Shown here one piece after another: positions 9,628 through 18,286 of a stretch of 64,000 nucleotides of DNA. The stretch lies in contig CAWEXB010000006.1 of assembly GCA_963812915.1 (NCBI GenBank), forward strand, positions 132,586-196,585. Reading direction: 5' to 3'. The stretch is from JACVRW01 sp963812915. GTDB lineage: Bacteria > Actinomycetota > Thermoleophilia > Solirubrobacterales > Thermoleophilaceae. The position numbers and the translations under genes were made by a program. The notes under the pieces were generated by a model that saw only the letters and a program-made list of their open reading frames with translations, searched no databases and was not told where the DNA came from. How positions within the stretch are numbered: the stretch's first letter is position 1; every line of letters begins with the position of its first letter.

Positions 9628-9936
9628 GGTGAAACCGTACCTCTCCCGAGATCAGCAGTTCAATCGGGTCACCGCGGGCCGCCGCCAGGCAAGACACCGA
9701 AACCGCTCCCGCGGCTTGCGTCGGGCTGTACCGGCAGGCGCTTCAAACCGTGGGTCGGTACCGGAGATGGCGGGATGCCCTCGAGCGGCTGCGAGCACGG
9801 CGCATGCAACATCAGGCCGATCGCCGTTCTCGATCGCCTCCTCGACCGTGAAGCGATAGAAGATCGCGAGCGAGCGGCTCGGAGCGGGGCCCCGGAAGGC
9901 GCGGGCGGGAAACGATGAGCACCGAAAGGAACCGAG
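9628..9936. other. Intergenic region between divergent esterase and CMD genes
   Basis: Presumably holds two divergent promoters. I looked for an ECF41-type TGTCACA element, because CMD genes are common ECF41 targets, and found none. Confidence 0.5.
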
Positions 9937-10416
9937 ATGACTGACGATGTCCAGGTCGCGAACCGCCGGCTCGACGCGAGCGGGAACGAGGCGCTGATCG
10001 GCATGGCCCGGATGGGCGCGGATGCGTTCGGGTACACGGCGGACCTGCGGATCGACCGCGGCCTCGCCCAGCTCCTGCGGCTGCGGGTCTCGCAGCTCAA
10101 CAACTGCACCTACTGCCTCAACCTGCACTACGAGGCGGCGCGCGAGGCGGGCATCCCCCGGGTCAAGATCGACACCCTGACCGCGTGGTGGGAGACCGAG
10201 CTTCACTCGGAGGCCGAGCAGGCGGCGCTCCGCTACACCGAGGCGCTCACCCGCGCCGCCGACACCGACCGGGCCGCGGCGTTCCAGCGCTTCCACGACG
10301 CGCTCGCCGAGCACTTCAGCCCGGAGGAGATGCTCGAGATCGTCGCCGTCGTCGTCAACATGAACGTCTGGACCCGGATCAAGCTTGCCGAGGGCGCGAT
10401 GCCCGGCCCCGGCTGA
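9937..10416 (+). CDS. Carboxymuconolactone decarboxylase (AhpD-like) family protein
   Basis: A 159-residue all-helical protein. The conserved NNCTYCLNLHYEAA helix supplies the CxxC pair and downstream His used by AhpD-type proteins for peroxidase or thiol-disulfide chemistry; decarboxylating members lack this pair. The length fits a single-domain family member. A clear AAAGGAACC site precedes the ATG. The next element downstream is a truncated peroxiredoxin, so the pair may once have been a peroxide-detoxification unit in which the AhpD-like protein recycles the peroxidase (inference). Confidence 0.85.
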   Translation: MTDDVQVANRRLDASGNEALIGMARMGADAFGYTADLRIDRGLAQLLRLRVSQLNNCTYCLNLHYEAAREAGIPRVKIDTLTAWWETELHSEAEQAALRYTEALTRAADTDRAAAFQRFHDALAEHFSPEEMLEIVAVVVNMNVWTRIKLAEGAMPGPG

Positions 10417-10475
10417 TTGAGAGCTTCCGCAGCATCGGCTTCAGCGGGGCTGTTCGCGAGGGAGCAGCTCGCCTT

Positions 10476-10712
10476 CAGGTCAAGCTCGTCCTCGTCTACC
10501 CGATGACGACAGGGCGCAACTTCGACGAGGTGCTGCGGGTGATCGATTCGCTGCAGCTGACCGCTCGGCACAAGGTGGCGACGCCCGTGAACTGGCGGCA
10601 GGGCGAGGATGTGATCATCGCCGGCTCGGTCTCCGACGACGAAGCCAAGAAGACCTATCCCGAGGGCTGGAAGGCGCCGCGGCCTTACATCCGGATCGTG
10701 CCCGCGCCGTGA
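10476..10712 (+). pseudogene. Peroxiredoxin C-terminal remnant (1-Cys Prx/Prx6-like)
   Basis: About 78 residues match the C-terminal domain of 1-Cys peroxiredoxins: VYPMTTGRNFDEVLRVIDSL, ATPVNWRQG, EEAKKTYPEGWK-like and PYIRIVP. The entire thioredoxin-fold half with the peroxidatic PxxFTxVC motif is missing. No start codon with a ribosome-binding site precedes the match, which begins directly after the CMD gene. This is a deletion scar of a peroxidase gene, not an active enzyme. Confidence 0.8.
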
Positions 10713-10820
10713 TCCTGGAGCGGCACTACCTCGGCTGCCTGGCGCACGCTTCGTAGCTGTTGCCGACCCCGGCGAAGCAACTGCCACCGTAGCCCGCGCG
10801 AGACCGGATATGGTCGCTCG

Positions 10821-11954
10821 ATGAACACACGCGTACTCATTCTCGGGGCGGGGTTCGGCGGACTGGAGCTGAGCACCATGCTTGCGGAGGCGTTCGGCGG
10901 TGACCTCGAGGTGACACTGATCGACAAGAGCGACGCGTTCGTATTCGGGTTTTCGAAGCTCGACGTGATGTTCGGGCGCACCACGGCCGACGCGGTGCGG
11001 CTGCCCTACCGCGACATCGCGAAGCCGGGCGTGCAGTTCTTGCAGGAGACGATCACTGCGATCGATCCCGAGACGCGGCAGGTGACCACGGACGCGGGAG
11101 TCCATGAGGCCGACGTGCTCGTCGTCGCGCTCGGCGCCGACTACGACTTCGACGCCACGCCCGGCCTCGCGGACGGTGGAAACGAGTTCTACACAGAGCC
11201 CGGCGCGGAGCGGCTGGCCGAGGTCGTCTCGACGTTCTCGGAGGGCCGCGCGGTCGTCGGCGTGTGCGGCGCGCCGTTCAAGTGCCCTCCGGCGCCGAGC
11301 GAGTGTGCGCTGCTGCTCGACGACGCGCTGACCGCGCGCGGAGTGAGAGACAACTGCGAGATCTCGTTCGTCATCCCTTTCGGGCGGCCGGTGCCGCCGT
11401 CGCCCGACACATCAGCCGCGCTCGAAACGGAGTTCGCCAGGCGGGGCATCACCTTCGTGCCCGGCCGCCGCATCAGCTCGGTCGATCCGGCGCGCAGGGT
11501 CGCGGCGCTCGACGACGGCTCCGAGCTGCCATTTGAGCTCTTCCTCGGCGTGCCGAAGCACCGTGCTCCCGACGTGGTGAGCGCCAGCGGCATGACCGAG
11601 GACGGGTACGTGCCCGTCGACTCGGCCACCCTGCGGACCCGCTACCCCGGTGTGTATGCGGTCGGCGACGTCGCCACGGCCGGCGTGCCGAAGGCGGGGG
11701 TGTTCGCCGAGGGCGCCGCCCGCGTCGTCGCGCGGCAGTTGATCGCCGAGCTTCGTGACAGCGAGCGCCCCGGCGCCTACGACGGGCGAGGCTCCTGCTA
11801 CATCGAGTTCGGGAGCGGACGCGTCGGGCGGGTGGACATCGACTTCCTCTCCGGCCCCACCAAGACTGGGAGCTTCAACGCGCCGTCCGCGGCGCTGGTC
11901 GCCGAGAAGGAGCACTTCGGCTCCAGCCGCCGAGCGCGCTGGTTCGGCACTTGA
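10821..11954 (+). CDS. FAD-dependent pyridine-nucleotide-disulfide/SQR-like oxidoreductase
   Basis: A 377-residue two-dinucleotide-binding flavoprotein. The FAD motif is RVLILGAGFGGLELS; a second Rossmann segment lies near VVGVCGAPFKCPPAPSE; the C-terminal FAD motif is YPGVYAVGDVATAGVPKAG. The arrangement and the CGAPFKCPPAP segment resemble sulfide:quinone reductase/flavocytochrome c sulfide dehydrogenase-type proteins. Whether the cysteines act as the sulfide-oxidising pair cannot be settled by eye. It probably passes electrons from a small reductant to quinone at the membrane. A monocistronic arrangement is likely. Confidence 0.75.
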   Translation: MNTRVLILGAGFGGLELSTMLAEAFGGDLEVTLIDKSDAFVFGFSKLDVMFGRTTADAVRLPYRDIAKPGVQFLQETITAIDPETRQVTTDAGVHEADVLVVALGADYDFDATPGLADGGNEFYTEPGAERLAEVVSTFSEGRAVVGVCGAPFKCPPAPSECALLLDDALTARGVRDNCEISFVIPFGRPVPPSPDTSAALETEFARRGITFVPGRRISSVDPARRVAALDDGSELPFELFLGVPKHRAPDVVSASGMTEDGYVPVDSATLRTRYPGVYAVGDVATAGVPKAGVFAEGAARVVARQLIAELRDSERPGAYDGRGSCYIEFGSGRVGRVDIDFLSGPTKTGSFNAPSAALVAEKEHFGSSRRARWFGT

Positions 11955-12055
11955 TGGGCAGACTGCCGATGCCGCTGTGCGTGGGAGGGCAGGAGCTACG
12001 GCGGGGCAGCGTGTCGTTCCACGTGTGGGCCGTGGGGTGAGAGGATCGGCTGCGC

Positions 12056-12988
12056 ATGGAACTCGCCGTTCATTTGCCCCTGATGGAATTCGGGAGCGAG
12101 GGGCAGTCGCTCGAGCGTATTACAGGCGCAGTCGACGCCGCGCGCCAATGTGGCTTTGCGGCGGTTTCCGCTAATGACCACTTCCTGTATCAGGCGCCGT
12201 GGCTCGACGGGCCGACGGCCCTGGCAACCGTGATCGAACGATCTGGCGCCATGGACCTGGCGACAACGGTCGCGCTTGTCGCGCTGCGCGGCCCCGTGCC
12301 CTTGGCGAAGACGCTCGCCGCGCTCGATGTCCTGTCCGATGGGCGTGTTGTCGCGGGGGTCGGTCCCGGCTCGTCGGAGCGTGACTACGACGCCGTCGGC
12401 TTGCCCTACGAAGAGCGCTGGGAGCGGTTCGACGAAGCCGTTGCCATCCTGCGCTCGCTCCTGCGCGGCGATCCGGCACCGGAGACCCGCCGCCACTACG
12501 CCTTGCCCGGCACGCAGCTGGCGCCGGCTCCGCGTCGGCCCGGCGGGATCCCCCTATGGATCGGGAGCTGGGGCTCAAGGGCCGGTCTTCGGCGCGTGGC
12601 GCGGCTGGGCGACGGATGGCTCGCATCCGCGTATAACACGACGCCCGACAGCTTCAAGGCCGCGAAGGAGTCGCTGTCCGAGCGGCTCGACTCGCACGGC
12701 AGGGATCCCAGTCGGTTCCCCAACGCGCTCGCGACGATGTGGACCTGGGTGACCGAGGACGCCCGCCAAGCGGACCGCGTGCTGCGAGAGGTCTTGGCTC
12801 CGCTGCTCAAGCGCGATCCAGATGCCCTGCACGACCAGCTGTGCGTCGGACCAGCAGAGAAGTGCGCGGAGCTGCTCTCACGGTACGCGCAGGCAGGCTG
12901 TGAGCGCGTGTACCTCTGGCCGCTCGGCGACGAGCCTCAGCAGATCGAGCTCGCGGCGACGGCCGTGCTTCCCGCCGTCCAGGCGTGA
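12056..12988 (+). CDS. LLM-class (luciferase-like) F420-type oxidoreductase
   Basis: A 310-residue TIM-barrel flavin/F420 enzyme. It opens with ELAVHLPLMEFG and carries the family features LATTVALVALRGPVPLAKTLAALDVLSDGRVVAGVGPG and, later, GGIPLWIGSWGSRAGLRRVARLGDGWLASAYNT, which line the cofactor site. Actinobacterial members mostly use coenzyme F420 rather than FMN. Substrate unknown. The length is normal and the frame intact. A single-gene unit. Confidence 0.85.
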   Translation: MELAVHLPLMEFGSEGQSLERITGAVDAARQCGFAAVSANDHFLYQAPWLDGPTALATVIERSGAMDLATTVALVALRGPVPLAKTLAALDVLSDGRVVAGVGPGSSERDYDAVGLPYEERWERFDEAVAILRSLLRGDPAPETRRHYALPGTQLAPAPRRPGGIPLWIGSWGSRAGLRRVARLGDGWLASAYNTTPDSFKAAKESLSERLDSHGRDPSRFPNALATMWTWVTEDARQADRVLREVLAPLLKRDPDALHDQLCVGPAEKCAELLSRYAQAGCERVYLWPLGDEPQQIELAATAVLPAVQA

Positions 12989-13168
12989 GCCCAGGCCAGC
13001 ACCTGCGCTCTACAGCCGACTGAATCTCGGCTCGCGGCGCAGACGATCTGAGACGAATCGGTCGGCGAATCACCCCGACCGGGTGATTCCGACTTACACA
13101 GAGCGATGGAGGATTCCGGCTTGACCAGCGCGATGGAGTCTTCTTCGCGCCCGACAAGGAGACGAGCC

Positions 13169-15517
13169 ATGCCGAAGCCGTTCGAGGGAGTCGTCAACGT
13201 CGACATCCGGGACTCGGTGCCGGACTGGGAGCCCTTCCTCCAGCCCAAGGCGCCCGACGGTGCCCCGAATGTGCTGACGATCGTCTGGGACGACGTCGGC
13301 TACGGCGCGATGGACGTCTTCGGCGGCCCGATCGCGACGCCAACGATGCGGCGCATCGCGGATGCAGGCCTTCGCTATTCCAATTTCCACACCACGGCGC
13401 TCTGCTCGCCTACGCGCTCGAGCCTGCTCACGGGACGCAACGCCACGAGCAACAACATGGCCTGCATCACCGAGGGCTCCGCCGGCTTCCCGGGCTTCTC
13501 CGCTCGGATCCCGTTCGAGAACGGCACGATCGCCGAGGTGCTGAACGAGCACGGCTGGAACACGTACGCGATCGGCAAGTGGCACCTGACGCCTGCGGAC
13601 GAGGTTGACCTGTCGGCGTGGAAGGCCCGCTGGCCGCTCGGCCGCGGGTTCGAGCGCTACTACGGTTTCCTCGGTGGCGAGACGAACCAGTGGTATCCGG
13701 ACCTCGTCTACGACAACCACACGATCGCGCCGCCGGCGACGCCCGAGGAGGGCTACCACCTCTCGAGGGACCTGGCCGACAAGGCCATCGAGTTCATCCG
13801 CGACTCCAAGGCCGTGGCGCCCGAGAAGCCCTGGTACATGTATTTCTGCCCGGGCTGCGCCCACGCGCCGCACCACGTGTTCAAGGAGTGGGCGGACAGG
13901 TATGCGGGCCGCTTCGACGAGGGCTACGAGGCGATCCGCGCCACGATCCTCGAGAACCAGAAGCAGCTCGGGCTGCTGCCCGCCGAGACGGAGCTGTCGC
14001 CGATCAACCCGCATGGCGAGCCCGACGTGACAGGGCCCGCCGGGCAGCCGTGGCCGCTGCTCGACTTCGTGCGCCCCTGGGGCTCGCTGTCTGACGAGGA
14101 GAAGCGCCTGTTTGCCCGGATGGCCGAGGTGTTCGCAGGCTTCGTCTCCTACACCGACGATCAGATCGGGCGACTGATCGACTACCTCGACGAGTCGGGA
14201 CAGCTCGAGAACACGATCATCATGGTCGTCTCCGACAACGGTTCCAGCGCCGAGGGCGGCCCGAACGGCTCGTTCAACGAGAACAAGTTCTTCAACAACG
14301 TCCCCGACAGCGTCGAGGCGAACCTCGGGCGCCTCGACGAGCTGGGCGGCCCGAGCTCCTACAACCACTACAACACCGGCTGGGCGTGGGCCTTCGACAC
14401 CCCGTTCCCGTACTGGAAGCGTTTCGCCGGCTACGAGGGCGGCGTGTCGGACATCCTGCTCGTCTCCTGGCCGAAGGGGATCGACGCTAGCGGCGGCGTG
14501 CGCGACCAGTACGTGCACGCGGTCGACGTCGTCCCGACGACATACGACATGCTCGGGATCGAGCCGCCGGAGGCGCTCAAGGGTTACACGCAGAGCCCGA
14601 TCGAGGGCGAGAGCTTCGCGCCGTCGTTCACCGACCCATCCGCGGCCGGGCGCGAGACGCAGTTCTACTCGATGCTCGGGATGCGCTCGCTCTACCACGA
14701 GGGCTGGCTCGCGAACACGCTGCACCCGCCGATCTCCGGCTGGGGGAAATTTCATCTCGACGAGTGGGAGCTCTACAACCTGGCGGAGGACCGCTCCCAG
14801 ATTCACAACCTTGCCGGCGAGCACCCCGAGAAGCTCGAGGAGCTGAAGGGGCTGTGGTGGTACTACGCCGGGATCTACAAGGGGCTGCCGCTCGACGACC
14901 GCACCGCGCTCGAGATCATCTCGGACGTGCGGCCGCAACCAAGCGAGCCGCGTGACCGCTACGTCTACTACCCGGGAGCGGCCGAGGTGCCGGAGGCGGT
15001 CTCGGTCAACGTCCGGCGGCGCTCGTTCACGATCGCCGCGGCGGTGGTCCTCAAGACGCCGGAGGCAGCGGGCGTGCTCTTCTCGCAGGGAGCGCGAGCC
15101 GGCGGCCACGCTCTATACCTGAAGGACGGGCGGCTTCACTACACCTACAACTGGCTCGGCGAGAAGGAGCAGACCGTCACCTCGGACGTGGACGTGCCCA
15201 GCGGGAGCCGCGTGCTGACGGCGGAGTTCCAGAAGACGGCGGACGACGAGAAGACGATGAGCGCCACTGGAACGCTGACGCTCTACGTCGACACCGCCGC
15301 GGTGGGCAGCGGCGAACTCATGACCCAGCCCGGGATGTTCGGCCTGAGCGGCGGTGGGGCGTCCGTGGGACGCGGCAACGGCTCCTCCGTCTCCTCCAGC
15401 TACGAGGGCCCATTCCCCTTTGTCGGCGGCACGATCGACCGTGTGGTTATCGACGTCAGCGGCGACCACTACGTCGACCACGAAAAGGAAGTGCTCGCCT
15501 ACCTGGCGCGCGACTAG
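13169..15517 (+). CDS. Arylsulfatase (type I, formylglycine-dependent)
   Basis: A 782-residue sulfatase of the alkaline-phosphatase superfamily. The metal site begins in NVLTIVWDDVGYGAMDVFGG (paired Asp). CSPTRSSLLTGRN is the CxPxR sulfatase signature whose Cys is matured to formylglycine, and GKWHL and VVSDNGSSAEGG supply further ligands. The C-terminal 150 residues form a beta-rich extra domain. ATG 13169, preceded by AAGGAGACG, was chosen over an in-frame ATG at 13106. No signal peptide is apparent and no sulfatase-modifying enzyme is in the window. Probably releases sulfate from aryl or alkyl esters. Its 3' end converges on the arginase-like gene. Confidence 0.92.
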   Translation: MPKPFEGVVNVDIRDSVPDWEPFLQPKAPDGAPNVLTIVWDDVGYGAMDVFGGPIATPTMRRIADAGLRYSNFHTTALCSPTRSSLLTGRNATSNNMACITEGSAGFPGFSARIPFENGTIAEVLNEHGWNTYAIGKWHLTPADEVDLSAWKARWPLGRGFERYYGFLGGETNQWYPDLVYDNHTIAPPATPEEGYHLSRDLADKAIEFIRDSKAVAPEKPWYMYFCPGCAHAPHHVFKEWADRYAGRFDEGYEAIRATILENQKQLGLLPAETELSPINPHGEPDVTGPAGQPWPLLDFVRPWGSLSDEEKRLFARMAEVFAGFVSYTDDQIGRLIDYLDESGQLENTIIMVVSDNGSSAEGGPNGSFNENKFFNNVPDSVEANLGRLDELGGPSSYNHYNTGWAWAFDTPFPYWKRFAGYEGGVSDILLVSWPKGIDASGGVRDQYVHAVDVVPTTYDMLGIEPPEALKGYTQSPIEGESFAPSFTDPSAAGRETQFYSMLGMRSLYHEGWLANTLHPPISGWGKFHLDEWELYNLAEDRSQIHNLAGEHPEKLEELKGLWWYYAGIYKGLPLDDRTALEIISDVRPQPSEPRDRYVYYPGAAEVPEAVSVNVRRRSFTIAAAVVLKTPEAAGVLFSQGARAGGHALYLKDGRLHYTYNWLGEKEQTVTSDVDVPSGSRVLTAEFQKTADDEKTMSATGTLTLYVDTAAVGSGELMTQPGMFGLSGGGASVGRGNGSSVSSSYEGPFPFVGGTIDRVVIDVSGDHYVDHEKEVLAYLARD

Positions 15518-16420
15518 GTTTCGTTCGGGCACGGCCGACGCGGCCATAAGCCGGGAAAGGAACGCGACGATCTTGCGCGCGTCGACTCTGGTCGGGTCTA
15601 GATCGGGGTTGTAGATGACCACGCTCGCCCCGCGGCAGCCGGCCGCGGACGCTGCGGTCGCTGCGAGTCGGTCGAGCTCGTCCCAGGCGAGGCCTCCCTG
15701 CTGGCGGTAATCGACCGCGCCGAGCGCTTCGGTCCGGAGGACGTCGAGGTCTATGTGGAGCCAGAACCCGTCGGCGGTCATCGCCTCGAGCGCCGCTTCG
15801 GCGGGATCGTGCCCGGCTCGCAGCAAGGTCGAGGTCTCGATGTCGTCGGCGAAGAACGCCACCTGGTCGCGGAGCGACTTGAGGCCGGCGCTCGCGAGCT
15901 CCTCGCGGTCGCGCGGGCCGAGAAACGCGATCGCCGAGGGTTCGACGAGGGGGAGGAGGCGGCTCACGGGCCCCGGCAGATCGGCGACCCGCCCGAGCGC
16001 GATGGCGATCTCGCTGTCGGAGCCCTCCCCTGTCGGGGAGAGGGGCGGGGGCCAGGCATCCTCGTGGCCGTCCAGCATCAGGAGGCCCGGTGCCGAACAG
16101 TCCCGCCGGACCGCCGCCACCGCGCCGAGGAGCACCGGGCAATCGCCGCCTACGAGGAGCGGGCGGCGTCCGGCGCGGTGCGCGTCGACGACCCGGTCCT
16201 GGGTGGCCTCCACGAGGCGCGCGAGCGCGGGCTCGTTGAGGACGCCAGACGAACCGCGCTCACCGCTGGGCTCCTCGAGCAGCAGGTCGCCGGCGTCTTC
16301 GACCCCGAGCGATCGAAGCTCCTCGGCGAGGCCGCATTCGCGCAGCGCACCGATCGCGTTCGCGATCCCGCCCGGCTCCTTCATCGAGGTGTACGGGACT
16401 CCCGTCAGCTCCCAGGTCAT
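15113..16420 (-). CDS. Arginase/agmatinase-fold protein (GGDC variant), 3' end probably shifted
   Basis: Ureohydrolase-fold protein. Mn-site motifs are LLVGGDCPVLLGA, LMLDGHEDAW and HIDLDVL; the canonical His of GGDH is Cys, so one metal ligand differs. The start follows GGAGGGGTGAG. The recognisable fold ends at VDARKIVAFLSRL near 15550, yet the frame runs on about 400 bases antisense to the sulfatase before stopping at 15113. A one-base shift near 15540 would meet a TAG at 15514-15516 and give a 302-residue protein of normal family length, so the natural end is probably 15514. Substrate uncertain. Confidence 0.7.
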   Translation of the reverse strand: MTWELTGVPYTSMKEPGGIANAIGALRECGLAEELRSLGVEDAGDLLLEEPSGERGSSGVLNEPALARLVEATQDRVVDAHRAGRRPLLVGGDCPVLLGAVAAVRRDCSAPGLLMLDGHEDAWPPPLSPTGEGSDSEIAIALGRVADLPGPVSRLLPLVEPSAIAFLGPRDREELASAGLKSLRDQVAFFADDIETSTLLRAGHDPAEAALEAMTADGFWLHIDLDVLRTEALGAVDYRQQGGLAWDELDRLAATAASAAGCRGASVVIYNPDLDPTRVDARKIVAFLSRLMAASAVPERNLVARQVGEHFLFVVDVVVAADVDNHTVDRAADKGEWALVAGGDGGAVAASHGRPTAAQAEHPGLGHEFAAAHRGGVDVERQRSSGAHRLLVVRRLLELRRQHAAPAGHVHVRGDGLLLLAEPVVGVVKPPVLQV

Positions 16421-16476
16421 CTCACCCCTCCGTCATCGACGAACCGCGCGCCGGGACTCGGGTCGATCGACACGAT

Positions 16477-16590
16477 GTGATCGCGACGGGGACGAAGGAT
16501 GGCTTAGGAGACACTATTCCCAGCGCGGGCGCGACGAACTGGGCCTTCGGCACAAATTCGTACCGGGTGCAGCTTCACGATTGCACGGTC
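16477..16590 (+). pseudogene. Remnant of the C-terminal domain of the RTX-like secreted family
   Basis: About 38 codons read IATGTKDGLGDTIPSAGATNW and FGTNSYRVQLHDCT. They align with IATSTGFPDSSATNW and DTNSYQVQLHCT at the end of the protein encoded at 3097, and with the corresponding part of that at 29234. No repeat region or start remains. A degraded third copy, with its stop lost into the GH43 gene region. Confidence 0.7.
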
Positions 16591-16616
16591 GGGCGTCTGG
16601 CGGCTAGGTTGCCAGG

Positions 16617-18194
16617 GTGCCTGCTTGGGCGAAGCGGCTGTTTGGGGCGGTCCTGCTCGGCGGGGCGGCGGTGCTGCTCGGGCTGCCGGGGCAGGCGCAC
16701 GGGCTGACGTTCCAGCTAGAGGGGGGCCGGCTCGGCGGGGCGGTGAGGGTCGTCCAGGATCGCGCCGCCGTCGGCGGACGCGCCGTGGCGCTGACCGGCC
16801 GGGGGGTGGTCCGGCACCGTTTCGCCACGACGCGCCGCGCCACCGCGGCCGTGCTACGCGGCCGGGCGCTGCCCTGCGGGGGGAGGCGCCCGCGGATCGT
16901 GCTGCGGCTGGACGGCCGCGCTGTCGGCGCGCGGGCGGTGCCGTCGCGGCGCTTCACACGCGTGCGGTTTCGCGCTTCGGCGCCGGCCGGCCCGCACACC
17001 GCGACGCTGCGGCTGGCCAACCCCGGCCGCGTGCGCTCCTGCCGGCGCACGGCGGTGCTCGACTCGCTGCGCATCGTGGAGCGCCGGTCGCCGCCCCCCA
17101 CGCCACCGAGACCGGCGCCGATCGCGGCGGTCCCGCCGGCCGCGGCGGCCGCTCCCACCGACCCGCCGGTCCCCGAGGGCGGCTACCGCAACCCGGTCTT
17201 CGCCTCACCCGGGGCCCCTGACCCTGGGGTGCTCGACGTCGGCTCCGCCCACTCGGAGTACTACGTCTTCCACACGGGCGAGCGCTTCCCCATGCTGCGC
17301 TCCACCGACCTGGTCAACTGGACGCCCGCCGGGAGCGCCCTACCGGCGCGGCCGGATTGGGCCGCACAGACGGGCGAATGGAACCCATGGGCGCCGAGCG
17401 TGATCGAGCGCGACGGGGCCTGCCCGGGCCAGAGCGGGACACGCTGCTTCGTGCTGTTCCACGTCTCGAGGCACGGCACGCTGGTCCCGCCCACGAACTG
17501 CATCGGGGTCGCGGTATCGCCTGTGCCGCAGGGGCCCTACGTCGAGCTGGGGCTGCTCGAGTACGCGGACGGTGGCCTCGATGCCAGCGGTCGCCCGCCC
17601 GGCTGCGGCGACGACGGCGGCTACAGCAACATCGACCCGGCGCCCTTCCTGGACGCCGACGGCCGCGCGTACCTCTACGTCTCCACCACCCGGCGCTGCA
17701 GCACGGAGCCGCCGAACGCCGTATGTCCCCCGGACCGAACGATCTCGACGATCCCGCTGGCCGAGGATCTCCTCACGGCGTCGGGTCCGCGCCAGCCCTT
17801 GTTCAACGCCACCCCGGGATGGGAGGTCGGCTCCTTCGGGCCCGTCGTCGAGAACCCGTGGTTGGTCAGGAGCGGCTCGACCTACCTGATGCTCTACTCG
17901 GGGGGCGCCTTCACGGGCGCGTATGGCATGGGCTACGCCACGTCGAGCTCGCCCACCGGCCCGTTCGAGAAGTCCCAGAGCAACCCTGTGCTCGCGGAAG
18001 CGGAGGGCGTACTCAGCCCTGGCGGGGGCATGCCGGTCACCGGCCCGCGGGGCGGCGCCTGGCTCGTCTACCACGGCCGGCGCGGGAGCTACGCGAATCC
18101 ACGCGAGCTTCGGATCGACCGGCTGCGCTTCCCCACCGAGTCCACGCTGGCGGTGGACGGCCCAACCAGCGCCCCGCAACCGGCCGCGCCCTAG
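16617..18194 (+). CDS. Secreted glycoside hydrolase family 43-like protein
   Basis: A 525-residue exported enzyme. A signal peptide (MPAWAKRLFGAVLLGGAAVLL) is followed by a beta-rich N-terminal domain, residues about 30-155, resembling a carbohydrate-binding module, then a Pro/Ala linker. Residues about 185-515 form a five-bladed propeller: GAPDPGVLDVG supplies the N-terminal Asp, NIDPAPFLDADGRAYLY the central Asp, and VVENPWLVRSGSTYLMLYSG the catalytic Glu region. GH43 enzymes cleave arabinan, xylan or related plant polysaccharides by inversion; the specificity here is unknown. GTG start. Confidence 0.85.
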   Translation: MPAWAKRLFGAVLLGGAAVLLGLPGQAHGLTFQLEGGRLGGAVRVVQDRAAVGGRAVALTGRGVVRHRFATTRRATAAVLRGRALPCGGRRPRIVLRLDGRAVGARAVPSRRFTRVRFRASAPAGPHTATLRLANPGRVRSCRRTAVLDSLRIVERRSPPPTPPRPAPIAAVPPAAAAAPTDPPVPEGGYRNPVFASPGAPDPGVLDVGSAHSEYYVFHTGERFPMLRSTDLVNWTPAGSALPARPDWAAQTGEWNPWAPSVIERDGACPGQSGTRCFVLFHVSRHGTLVPPTNCIGVAVSPVPQGPYVELGLLEYADGGLDASGRPPGCGDDGGYSNIDPAPFLDADGRAYLYVSTTRRCSTEPPNAVCPPDRTISTIPLAEDLLTASGPRQPLFNATPGWEVGSFGPVVENPWLVRSGSTYLMLYSGGAFTGAYGMGYATSSSPTGPFEKSQSNPVLAEAEGVLSPGGGMPVTGPRGGAWLVYHGRRGSYANPRELRIDRLRFPTESTLAVDGPTSAPQPAAP

Positions 18195-18286
18195 ATAGGG
18201 CCACTGTCCTCGACAAGGGAGCAGTCCATGCGTGCCCGCTCGAGCGACAGCTGATGAGTGACCGCGGCTTGGGCGGGGTTCGCCCG

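Noticed and set aside
9628..9936. Possible ECF41 promoter in front of the CMD gene
   Set aside because: CMD genes are frequent ECF41 targets, but no TGTCACA-like element with correct spacing was found.
13094..15109. 671-codon minus-strand frame antisense to the sulfatase
   Set aside because: A codon-bias shadow: no motif and no ribosome-binding site, while the plus strand has the full sulfatase signature.
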